The notes beneath the pieces are model-generated. The model was given only the letters and a program-made list of their open reading frames with translations, was not told the DNA's origin and made no database searches. A DNA stretch of 64,000 nt from Hybos culiciformis (Eukaryota; Arthropoda; Insecta; Diptera; Hybotidae), in the NCBI GenBank assembly GCA_964007475.1, contig OZ023273.1, positions 115,553,812 to 115,617,811 of the forward strand, written 5' to 3'. A program made the translations under genes and the position numbers. Positions 37,601-48,585 of this stretch are shown piece after piece (the first letter of the stretch is position 1; every line of letters begins with the position of its first letter).

Positions 37601-40217
37601 TAATATTAAAGTCTCCTGTATTACTTAAGTTAATTTCATTTTCCTTTTTGAAGAAAAAATAAGATATTAGTAACATTACAAAAAATTTATGATTATATTT
37701 AATATTTCAATTCCCCAAAAAAAATTCTGTATATTGAATTCAATAAAACTTGTATATTTTGCAAATTATTTCTTTTCAATTTTCAATATGTTAAGGATTA
37801 GGTTTGGAATTTCTCCACTGTCAGATTTCTTCCTCACACAATGAATTTAGAAGATGACCCCATTTTTTCGAAATAGATTTGATTCTGTACCTTAATCTCG
37901 CATATCAATCAATGAAGAATTTATACTTAAATAATGTCAAAAAAAAAACAATATTTAATTTAAGAAATAAATTTTAAATTATTTATAATATATATACAAG
38001 TAGTATTTACCAAAACTTATTTCTGATTTGTATAAAAAAAAAATATATGGAAGGAAGGAAATTATGTGGTTCCACGGCTCTATTTTAGGTATATTTTTAA
38101 ATTCCCCTATAATTTTTTTGATTGTTAATTATTTTGTTTTTCATGTTTTTTAAAGGTTCTATTTTTTTTTTGTTTTGTATTTCATATATATACATTATAC
38201 ATGTTTATAGAATTTAAAACCCACAAAATTCTTTTATGAAAATTTTTACTTTAAGAATATTTTTAAAAGAATTTTTTTTTTTTTATTACGATCAAGGAAA
38301 AAAAACAGAACTTTTCACATAAATATGTTGATTTTATCCGTTTTCTCTCTCTCTGGTAAGGAAAATAATTTCCATTAATTTAAACATGCCAACAGAAAAG
38401 TGGAAGAAGAAGAAAAAAAAAAACATATTTTGCTGACATTGTACAAATATACAAGTAGAAGAAGAAGAAAAATAAAAGTAGGTGTAAACAATTTATTTAT
38501 TTATTTGAATTTTTCCTTATATTCGAAAAAAAAAAAAAAATAAATAAAATAATAAAAAAAATAAAAATGGTCCAATTTAAGAATTTTCTATTTGTTTTGA
38601 GCAAAATTTGTTTTTTAAAAGTGATTTCAATTTCTTTTCGAGAATATATACGTGTATAGAAGCACGAAGCTTATTAAACTAAAAAAAAAACAAATAATAA
38701 TAACAAAGAAACAAAGAAAAAAAAAAAGAAAAACGAGGAAAATAAGGGTGAAAAACTATTAAATATGATGAAGTAAAATTTTTCTAAGTTTATGGTTTTT
38801 ATGCTATAGTGCCTATTGTCGTTATACCATTTAATTTGCAATTTATATATAAATAGATATATTTAGTTTGATAAAAAAAATTATACCAACTAATAAATGT
38901 TCTTAATTTCGAGGTTTTTTTTTAACCGAACAATATGTATTGAGTGTTCGTCCTTCTATTGATCCTTCAATAAAATGTTTATAACTAATGTGTTTTCTTC
39001 AGCTCGACTAAAGGATGAGATTCTATGATTTTGGCCAAGGATCGAATTTGTTTTTATATATATAAAAATTAATGCATTGGAGGTTTAAGCTGGTTAGACT
39101 TCGATTGTTTTCTAGGATTCGAACTGGAATCTGAATTTCGATGATGTTTGCATTAGTAGTGTTATAATGGAATTTAAAGAATCTACAAAATTATGTTTAA
39201 ACCCTAGCTGTGTTATGTTTAAAATAAATCTTAAATCGATATTTTGAAAATATTCCCCATAATTCATTTACGAGTTATTGTTCTATATTTTTTTCATTTA
39301 AAATCAATATTAAATATATTTTTATTACCATTTTTTTTTTAACATTTCAAAAATATGGTAAATTTTATTGCAATTCGCCCCTTATAATTACAATTCAAAT
39401 AAATTGAAACAACTATTGAAGTATATTCTAATTATTCGTCATAGGAGTTGATTTTATTTTTTATTATTAAACTCTACTTTTATTTTTAAATATTTTCATA
39501 TACTCTATAGTTTCTTGGTTTCACTTCTTTTTCGAGTGGGGCATTTTCCAGCAAACTTTTGACATTTATGTAGATATCTTATATTAATAAAAATGAGAAA
39601 CATAATAAATATATTTAACCTTATTTTGATCAAATAGAATGCATTACAACCCTAAAAGTATCAACTTATTTGACTTTTATGTTATTTCTTTTTTTTTTCC
39701 TTACTTTTGATTGAAAAATTGGGTTAATAGAATTTCAAAATAATCATCATCATATGGTGGGATTTTTAGAAGGATCTTTCAATTCAAGAATCTTAACAAC
39801 AATGAAAATAAATAAAATAAAATAATTTTATATATAATATAACATACTTATTTAGGTATATAATTTCATGATGTAACGACAAAATTTGTAATATACATAA
39901 AAATAAATATAATATACACATAAAATTTAGTTATTTTGCAAAATCAGCAAAAAGTAAAAAAAATAAAATAAAACATTTGTATAAAACAAAAATTACTAAT
40001 GAAATTGAGTCATCTGAAAAAATAAAAATTTCTTTAAAAAAAATTTAATAAATTTTCTTTGATAATTCATTCAAGATCTCAGTCTTCACGTCTTTAAGTA
40101 TAAATGACAGCTTAATTTGGTTAATATAAAACTAAGCGCATCGATACACTATAATATATCGCCAGAGTTTAACCGCCGTATTTTCAATAAAATATCAATT
40201 TAGAAAATTATATTTTT

Positions 40218-40306
40218 CCCACCTTTGCTTTGGTATAATTTATTGTGGTTGAATTTAAAAATTGTTTATCAAAAACGGGAAGCAAAAGACGGAAAGCACA
40301 GGTGGG
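40218..40306. repeat. Short imperfect hairpin
   Basis: CCCACCTTTGCTTT (40218-40231) pairs with inverted CCCACCTGTGCTTT (40293-40306), one mismatch, with a loop of about 61 nt. It may be the remains of a small inverted-repeat element. Confidence 0.4.
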
Positions 40307-43300
40307 CACAATTAAGTCTATTATAAACATTTTCCTTAACATAAATAATATGTTTTAAATTTTCCCCAAAAGAAAATAAAACACGAATGTTATTCTCAAT
40401 TTATCTTATATTACCATAAAAAATAAGCAAAGAACCATTTATTAAAAAAATAAATAAAATTTAAAAGTTATACATTTATATAAATGTCCCACAAAAAAAA
40501 AGGAATACAAATCAATTCTGTTATTTCGTAAAAGTAAACACCCCAAAATTGGCTGCAAGTAGATATATTCGTAACTTATAAGAGAATATTAAATTAATCT
40601 AAAACTATATTGAAAACTTGTATCTTGGAAAAAGTATAAGTTATTAAATTCATTTTAAGTGCTTTATAGAGATCTTGGTAAATACACAATACAACTTTTT
40701 TCTTAGCATAATAGAAAAATAACATTCTGAAATTTCATTCAACAAAAAATTATGCATAGAAAAAGTAAATAACTAGATTTTCTGAAACAGTTCTAAAGTT
40801 TTTCTCTACTCATCTTTGAATTTTCATTGCATGACATGACTAAACTTACTTCAATATAAAATCAAACAAAGGTTATGCAAGATTATTATTTATAATGCAT
40901 ATATGTTAGTTTTGTTTTGTTTTTTTTTTTTCAGGAAAGAGAATATTGACGTTATCTCTAGAACATAGAAATGTATAACGCATCATAGATATAAAAGTTT
41001 AAAAGTTTTAAAATTAGAAACAAAAAAAAAAAAAACAATAAACTAAAATAAAATAAAATGAATGTAATAAACAATTTTCCTTCCAGTATTTTGCCTGTTG
41101 CAATTTTCTCATCATTTTTTTTTTGTTATATAGAAGAGCTTCTAAACGCGAATAAAAGTAAACAACAAATTAAATGAAATAACTATAAAACATAAATATA
41201 ATATATTTTTTTAAGGCTTGTCTGGTGGCTGGTCTAAGTGCATATATGTACATAATATATTTAAAAATATAGTCACATGAGTATTAATAGTTAAATAACA
41301 TGCAATATAATAATTTTTTTTATGAAATACATTTTATATATGCATGTATATACATGTTTTGCACATTTTAAATATATATATATGTATATTTTAAGTATAA
41401 AAATTGTTGAACATTGTATTAAGGTGGACTACTTAGAAATAAACTTAATTTAATAATATTTAATATTAAATTCATTGAAAAACGATTCATTTTCATTTTA
41501 GCTTGCTGATCGTTAAGCTTGCGAATCAGACAAAAGTATTTAATGAATAAGCTTTACTTAAGGAATTCTGACATTAACGTTGTTGAGATTTTCTTTAGAT
41601 TGTAATTTATATATTATACAATTTTTTAAAATTTTCATAAATGAATAAAAATTAAGAAATTTATTAAAAATAGATAATTTTTTATTCACCAAAATGTTCA
41701 GTAAATGTATTTATATCAAATGAATAAACTTTTGGATTGGAATTAAAAGGATCATTATTGAAATCCATTTAAATAGCAAATCATAGAAGAATGAAATAAA
41801 TCTTCTTCATACTATTTTAAGAAAAATTATTATAAGACATTGGATCTCTTTTTTTATTTTCAAGACTCTCTTTGCTACAGTTACACAATTTGAATAAAAT
41901 CCAGCTCAATACTTAGTTCCTAATCTTAAAAAAAAAATAAATTATCTTCCTACTTATTGCTTCAATTCAAATAACCTTTAATCCACCCCTTTATTTACTT
42001 AAAATAAGTGTTTTTATGTTCAAAAATTGAAAAATAAAGGAGTAAAAATAATATATTTTATTTTATGTTTGCTAAACGACAGAAATGTTGAATTATCCCA
42101 TAATATTTATTTGTTCTTTGTATAAATGTCCTTAGTTTTATTATCATTCCCATAAATACAGTCCCATAAATAAATTTTTTTTTTTAATTCCTATGTACTC
42201 CTATTTATAGACTAATAGTAGTAAAAAGCTTTTTGCTATAAATTTTGAATTTCTTTTTTTTTCTTCTTAAAATAACTAGTTACTTAAATCAAATTTAGAA
42301 TTTAAAACATAATAATAAAAAGAATAAAAAAATTTTTATTGAGTATATGCCATGCATCATCATTTCTTTCATCATTCTGGGTTAAATGATATCGTATAGA
42401 GATAATGAGGAAATTAATTTTATGTTTTAAAAATATTAGTAGTTTTAGTTTTATCGATTGGTATATAATTAAATGTGGATTTCTGGATTTCGTTGATGAT
42501 AGAAACGAATAAACTTAAGAATCGTAAGTAAGGATTATAAAAAAAAGTATTCAAAAGTTGACCGATAGCTCTGAACAAGATCCAGTAAGCAATAGCAACA
42601 ATTAAGTACGTAAGTATTTAACTATGCTGTCCTTTGATTGTCTCTATATGCCAACACAATGACTATATAGCTGATTAACAAAACTATGAATACAAATATC
42701 AAAAGCGTATTGCGTGAATATGACTTCTATGATAGTCTTAATATTTTCTGAATTTTCAATTTTCAGAAAAACATAAAAACTATACTTATATTATATACAG
42801 AATTAATCTTCATCTAAAAAAAAAATTTTTAAAGATTGTTGTGAATGCTTAAGTTTGGTTATTATAAAATGATAAGTTGAAAATATAACATGAAAATATT
42901 GTAACCAGTCTTCTTTTTTACATGAAATTGTTTAAAAAAAAATTTCAAAAACAATATATAAAATCCTTCAAAGCAATCCAACATAGTATATGAATATTAG
43001 GTCTCTTGACATAATTTTAACTTTTATTTTATTCTAAAAGAAAAAATGATAATGGTGAGAGAGAAAAACAAAAACACAAAAAAAAAATAAACAAATTTTT
43101 AAAAATTCGTTTCGTTCTTTTGTTTAGTAGAGCTTTAAAAAAAAAAAAAGTTGAAAATTTTATGTTACATACTATATACATAAGATATTTTAACAAGATG
43201 CATTAAAATTGTATGCATCGTAAGTCCCAATAGAACCTGAAGAAGTTCTCAAAATTTATCTTTTGAACAAAAGAAACAAAAAAAAAAAAATAAAAAAAAT

Positions 43301-44730
43301 AATAATATGGAAAATCCTCGGGAAAATCTTATCGTAAAAAAATTTTAAACAAAAATATACTATGTATGTAATACATATAAAAACATAAAAAAAAATATAT
43401 ATAATTTCCTCTTACGCGTTAAAAAGTTCACATAAAAATTTCATTATAGGGTGAATTTTTGAAGTTTTTATGCTATTTGCTTTTACATACATTTATACAT
43501 TTTTTTTTCATAAATATATATATAAGTTTTTACATTACACACAACTTGGTACGTACATATATACGAAAAAATAAAGTTCTTAAAAATCTCAAGATTTATG
43601 CTTTAAGATTTTTTTTTTTTTTTCAAAAATGTAAATAAAAAAAATTAAGTAAGAAAAAAGTTTTATTTTTTTTTATTTTTCATCGTTTCATGCAAAATGT
43701 TGTATGCTCGCATCAAATGTATCTATTTTGGTAAATTTTTCTTCAAACATACATAAAATATCGAATATAAAAGGAATGATTAAACTTTAAATTCTTTATT
43801 AAAGATTATTCAAAACTTGACTACTTATATCTGACATCGATTTTCAAATGACTAAACAGAAATTGACAGAATATTAAGACGAGTTGATTCGCTGGTCTGA
43901 GTCAAATTAACACCTAAATCCTCGTTATATTAAAGTGTAAGGCTACGATATTTCAAATTTAAATATAATTTCAAGTTTTCCGTGAAAGTTCACCACAAAA
44001 TAACGCATTAAAAAATTAGTTTCCAGACACTTAAATTAAATGTATATAAGTAATAAACGCAATTAACATTATATGTTATTTAATTTTAACACATATACAC
44101 TTTTTACTACATATACACCAAAATAAGACTATTTTCTTTTTGAAAATTTAAATGAGCATAAAATTTAAATTACCACAAGTAAAGTATGTAATTATACGAA
44201 AAAGTATAATATATATTATGTAGAATTCCTTAAATGTTATTTCAATGATTCTCTTCTATATAATATGGTTTAATTTATATAATTGACTTTATAATCCATT
44301 AAGTTAACTATTTTAGCTTAATATGTTCAAAAAAAAAAAAGTGAAAATGAAACTCTAATTTTCTGGAAAAATTAACAAACAAACAAAACAAAAAAAAAGA
44401 AAATTGTGCGCCTTTTTTCCGGATTTAAGTACATATATAAGGAAAGAGAAATATGTATGTTTCTAATTAGATTTTTCAATTAATTATTTTCTCATATATT
44501 CATTTTGAAAATATTATACAGACTTTTTGAACCCTTAAAAAAAAGAAGCTAATTTTGAAATTTAAAGGAATATAAATTACATTTAATTCCTGTTAGAAAA
44601 TAAAATATATATATATATACATTTATATAAATTTCTTTTTTTATTTCTGTTGAATGTTGGAATTCATGTAAATTTGTCGCAAAAAAAAAAGAAGAAATCA
44701 TTACTTTTCACCCTAAATTTTATCCAACGA

Positions 44731-44745
44731 ATCTTACCTGACGAA
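44731..44745 (-). other. Candidate weak recursive splice site (CAG|GTAAGA)
   Basis: On the gene strand the sequence ACAATTTCGTCAG|GTAAGATTCG joins a possible acceptor to a donor at 44738/44737. The pyrimidine tract is only moderate and no nearby downstream donor was noted. It is listed because the stronger site lies 3.8 kb upstream in the same intron. Confidence 0.3.
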
Positions 44746-45211
44746 ATTGTACGAAAATGTAAAATAACATATCTACGTATTCAATAAAATGATGAGTGTA
44801 ATTTATATTTAAAGTATTCATAAAATAAAAATCATGAAATTGTGTAATTTTTATCAAAACAGTTGCAAAACATTAAAAAAAAATTTAACTTATCATTCAT
44901 GACAGACTTTTACTGGTTCCCTAACTGTGATTTTCTTTTAATAAATATGGGGATGAGATTAATTAGACCTATTAAATATTTTCCTTAATCCTCCCTAACT
45001 TAAAATTTTATTTCAAAAAAAAAAAAGAAGCAAATAAATGAAATAAATGAAGTAGAAAAGAACTCAAATATTCTTCTCCAAAACAATATAACAAAATATT
45101 TGTGAGAATGATTATGAAAAAATAATAGCAATCCCATAATTAATGTCTGGATCCATCCAGAGAGGAATCTTCTGTAATTGAAAATTAACAAAAAAATTAA
45201 TTTTAATATCA

Positions 45212-45353
45212 TCGTCTGCAGAGAAATGAAACAACGTATGATATTTATACGTCATTATTATGCATACGTTTTTTTAATTTTCAAATCTTTAAACTCAAAT
45301 TACTCGAAACTATACTTTTCATTATACATGTTGTTTCATTTCTCAGCAGACGA
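45212..45353. mobile_element. 142-bp inverted-repeat element (MITE-like)
   Basis: TCGTCTGCAGAGAAATGAAA at 45212 pairs with an inverted copy ending at 45353 (TCGTCTGCTGAGAAATGAAA). The pairing then continues through CAAC, giving arms of about 25 bp with one or two mismatches. The interior is about 90 bp, A/T-rich and non-coding. The outer flanks (atatca and aattat) show no clear target duplication. The 70-residue minus frame starting here looks like chance. Confidence 0.68.
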
Positions 45354-46497
45354 AATTATTTCATACTGATATACTGTTACCAAAACAATACTTGATCAGA
45401 ATACCTATATATAAAAATTTTCTGTACTATAGTCAAAACTAGATAAATACTTACTTATTCTGTTTAAAGTGAAAAGATAGAAATTGAATCTAGAAATAAT
45501 TTTAAAAATGTAGGTCTGTAAAGATGTATCAACTTTTTGGTTAAATTTCCGTAATTGTTTATTACATGGAAGAACTAATAAATGTTTCCAATTGTGACGC
45601 ACATTCTTTGTATATATACTTTACTAATCTTTAAACATAAATAGATATAAACTATTTATATTTTTTTGAAAACTAACTTTATTTCCTTCCAGTATAATTT
45701 TTTTGCTAATTACAAAACACTATATATAAGCAATCCAAAAAGAAAATTTAGCAATTTGTTTTTAGAATAAATTGAGGACTAAAGACAAATACATAATACA
45801 ATGAAAAACAGAACATGAAATCTTCAATCAAATTATAATTTTTTTTTTGCGTTAAATCCTTTAAAAATTCGGAAGAAAACACAAAAAAAAAATTATTTTT
45901 TATATACATGTACATATAATATTTTTGAATCCTTTTTTTTTGTGTGTTTTTTTTTTATTCATAAAAGATAATAGCCATGATAAGGAACGTTTCCTTTTTT
46001 TTTATATACACAAAATGCTAAATACTTCCAAAAGTATCCGGTTTGGTAAAAATATTAACCACTCAAAAAAGAATCGATTATCCTCATACCATTAACTCAT
46101 TAAAGTAGATATATTTCTTGTTTTTCTTTTTTTTTTGTTAAGGGAATTTAAAAAAAAAGGACACTTTTTCTTTGGTTTTTATTTTTATGAAACTTATAAT
46201 AATAATAATGTCATATTATTATAATATTTAGATGTTTTAGGAAAGAAAAAAAATAAAATAAAAACTTAACCATCTGGTCTACAATGACTACTTTAAAGTA
46301 TATCAAAAAAATAAAAATTGCATATGGGTAGATATTTCGCCATTAGTGTGTAGAGTTGGTTCTCAGTCTATAATATATAAAATAAAGCATATACATATAT
46401 AAAATAAAGCACAACATAGAGAAACCAAGACAAAAAGAATTTGATATTGATAAGATTCTTTCAATGCAAGAATATTGTTTAGAGAACCTGCTGAACA

Positions 46498-47110
46498 TTT
46501 TTTTTTTTTTTTTATTAAAGTTACCAAATCGCTAGGTGGGATACCTTTTATACTATAAGAAGTGTGGATTTGGTAGTGAGGACAGGAAGTTTAGACGGGA
46601 TTAAAAAGTGGGACAGTTAGTAGGTAATCATTTACACTTTTCTTAAAGCAGCGCAAGTCGTAAATCAAGCGTGCACCAGCTGTCGGGAACAACTTTAATG
46701 GGAGAGCATTCCACATTCGCGAGGTGTGAATTGAAAACGAATCTCCGAAGCTCGTTCTAACACATCTGGGAATTTTTACGAAATATGGGTGTGACGTTGA
46801 AGCGGTACGTGTTTGGCGTGAAAATATTTGAAGTTGAGGAAGTAGGGCCTTTACTTCCAGGGAACACGTATCCTTTCCAACAAGGTATTTATAAAAAATG
46901 GAAAGTGAACCTACATTACGACGGTGGTTGAGTGAAGTTAATGAGCTGGTGGTTTGGCCATTGTTTATCAATCTAATAGCTCTTCTCTGAACTTTGTCCA
47001 GGTATTCAAGATGGGTTTTGGGAGCACCAGCCCATATATGCGAATTGTATTCTAATTTTGGTCGTATGTAGGATTTGTAAATATTACTTAAATTATACTT
47101 TACATTTAAT
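46498..47110 (-). mobile_element. 5'-truncated non-LTR retrotransposon (LINE) 3' end with poly-A tail
   Basis: On the minus strand a frame ending at 46591 reads YIRPKLEYNSHIWAGAPK, LDKVQRRAIRLINNGQ, SLNHRRNVGSLSIFYKYLVG, HPYFVKIPRCVRTSF and SFSIHTSRMWNALPLKLFP, then a closing FKKSVNDYLL. This is the standard C-terminal part of insect LINE reverse transcriptase proteins (thumb/connection region). The frame is open from about 47125 to 46591, about 180 residues, with no internal stop. An AATAAA-like end and a run of 16 A follow (46513-46498 on this strand). The RT catalytic core and endonuclease are absent, so this is a dead 5'-truncated copy inserted in the same orientation as kuz. The clade is not assigned with certainty, and no target duplication was found. 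Confidence 0.85.
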
Positions 47111-48503
47111 TTTAGGAAACTTCAATCGATTGTTTAAAGGGAAATTTTCGAAGAAAGCTGAAACATATTTTGTTGGTATAATATTGAAAATTTTTGATAT
47201 TTTGTCTACTCTAGATTTATAAATTTTAATTAAATTCCACATATAAAACGTTGGTATGCATTGCCAGATTTATTGTTGCGTTTAGGAAAGCCCAGAATAT
47301 CTTTTTGAATTGCTGAAATGTGAATTTTTTTATTAATCTATTTATTTTCTTTGTTCTATCTTTCTGTTAATATATGAATAAATTCATTATTTGGGATCAA
47401 AACACATTAATATTAAAATTTTTCACCCAACTTTTTAACTATAAGTTAAAGCTTATTCAAAACACTTGATTTCGTTAAAATATAATATTTCCTATAATTT
47501 AATTCTGTTAAATTATATTGTGTTGTATAGGTACTGTGGATTTGATTATTCGAATTATTTTAATTTTTTTTAAAAATGTTTTTCCATTATCGTTTGTTTC
47601 CAAAATCTCGTATTTTTTTGCTCGAAGCATATGTTCGCATCAATATATTATCAATAATATGGTTATCTCTAATTTGCGTACATTCTTTTATTAAAGTTAA
47701 TTTACAAAAAGCTTCTAAGAAGGATTTTTCTTTCTTTTTTTAATATTTTAAGAAAAAAGAAAATTTAAAGGTTAACCTTTTTTTCTTTTATTTAATAGCT
47801 TTTCCTTTTTTTTATTTTTTTTTTATACATTCAAAATTAAGGGGATATAAAAAATGTGTATTATATATTATATTTTATTCAATTTTATTGAATAATATGT
47901 ATTTTTTTTTGTACAGACAAAAAGGATTAAGGCTTAATTGAGAAAAAAAAAAATGTAATAATTTTATTTTATGATAAAAATAAGCAAATATAAAGAAGAT
48001 AATTAATAACTATATATTATACATTTATTGTAGTTGGTTGTATAATATTTACAAAAATCACAATTTTAGGATTTTATGTTCTTGCAAAGAAGGAAGGAAG
48101 AATTTTAAGATTCAGCGCTATGTTATCAAAAAGATTAATATAGTGTTATTAATGTAAAGATCAAGTAAAATTTAATATTTTTTGATAATTCTCTCGTTTG
48201 AGAAATAAAAAGATAAATGACATCATACCTCATCAGAGGTAACATTTATCTAATTTTTATTTGGATTGAGATAATCATATAACAACATAACATAACTAAT
48301 TAATTTATACTTAAATATAAAAATAATTGTTTGAAAAATTAGAATTGAATCAATCAATTAATAGAACTTGTGATTACATACCACAACTATATTTTTTAAT
48401 TTAATTTTAATTTAACTATAGTTTTTAATTTTAACAACTATATATTTTAATTTTTCAATTTCTCATTTTGGCTTGTCTCAATTTAGAATAGTCACATACT
48501 TAC

Positions 48504-48564
48504 CACACAATTTCCGTATGCAAGCTCTTATTATATCTTTTTTTTTAAATATTTTCATGCTTAC
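48504..48564 (-). CDS. kuz: Possible kuz 5' coding exon, or recursive splice exon (61 nt)
   Basis: A strong polypyrimidine acceptor (TTTTTTTTTCTTTTTCAG) ends at 48565, and a consensus donor (G|GTAAGTATG) follows at 48504/48503. They enclose 61 nt that begin GTAAGC ATG. In one frame it reads VS-MKIFKKKDIIRACIRKLC-G and leaves at phase 1 with G. This joins correctly to the GA that opens the 16880 exon, giving ...CGKNRLNEYISHYE. That makes it a candidate N-terminal coding exon. However, the peptide has no signal-peptide hydrophobic core, and the first bases (GTAAGC) themselves form a donor. The alternative is a recursive-splicing ratchet point with its RS-exon. If entered at phase 1 the exon hits TAA after five codons, as a poison exon would. 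I cannot choose between the two. Confidence 0.5.
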
Positions 48565-48585
48565 CTGAAAAAGAAAAAAAAAACT
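48559..48585 (-). other. Candidate recursive splice site (ratchet point) in the giant kuz intron
   Basis: Acceptor and donor abut at 48565/48564: a tract of T with one C, then CAG|GTAAGC on the gene strand. This fits the Drosophila ratchet-point consensus (pyrimidine tract, NCAG|GTAAGT), with one deviation at donor position 6. After the upstream exon is joined at 48564, GTAAGC can serve as a new donor to 16880. Confidence 0.6.

Larger units (their letters stand above)
16881..48503 (-). other. Giant 5' intron of kuz, at least 31.6 kb
   Basis: The acceptor TTTTATTTTCAG lies at 16881. The matching donor is either GTAAGTATG at 48503 or a site further upstream. The stretches 16881-22089, 24286-44700, 45360-46490 and 47130-48480 are A/T-rich with frequent homopolymers and no credible gene, RNA gene or conserved exon. 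Named items inside: nested transposons 22098-24277, a candidate ratchet point at 44737, an inverted-repeat element at 45212-45353, a LINE fragment at 46498-47110, and small tandem duplications at 19969-20016 and 34571-34623. Confidence 0.75.

Noticed and set aside
39105..39135. tRNA B-box-like AGTTCGAATCCTAG on the minus strand
   Set aside because: The flanking bases do not form a T-arm stem, and no A box or acceptor stem is found at the right distance.
45000..45212. 70-residue hydrophobic minus frame as a signal-peptide exon
   Set aside because: It starts inside an inverted-repeat element, is Phe/Ile-rich from A/T bias, and ends at a stop without a fitting donor.
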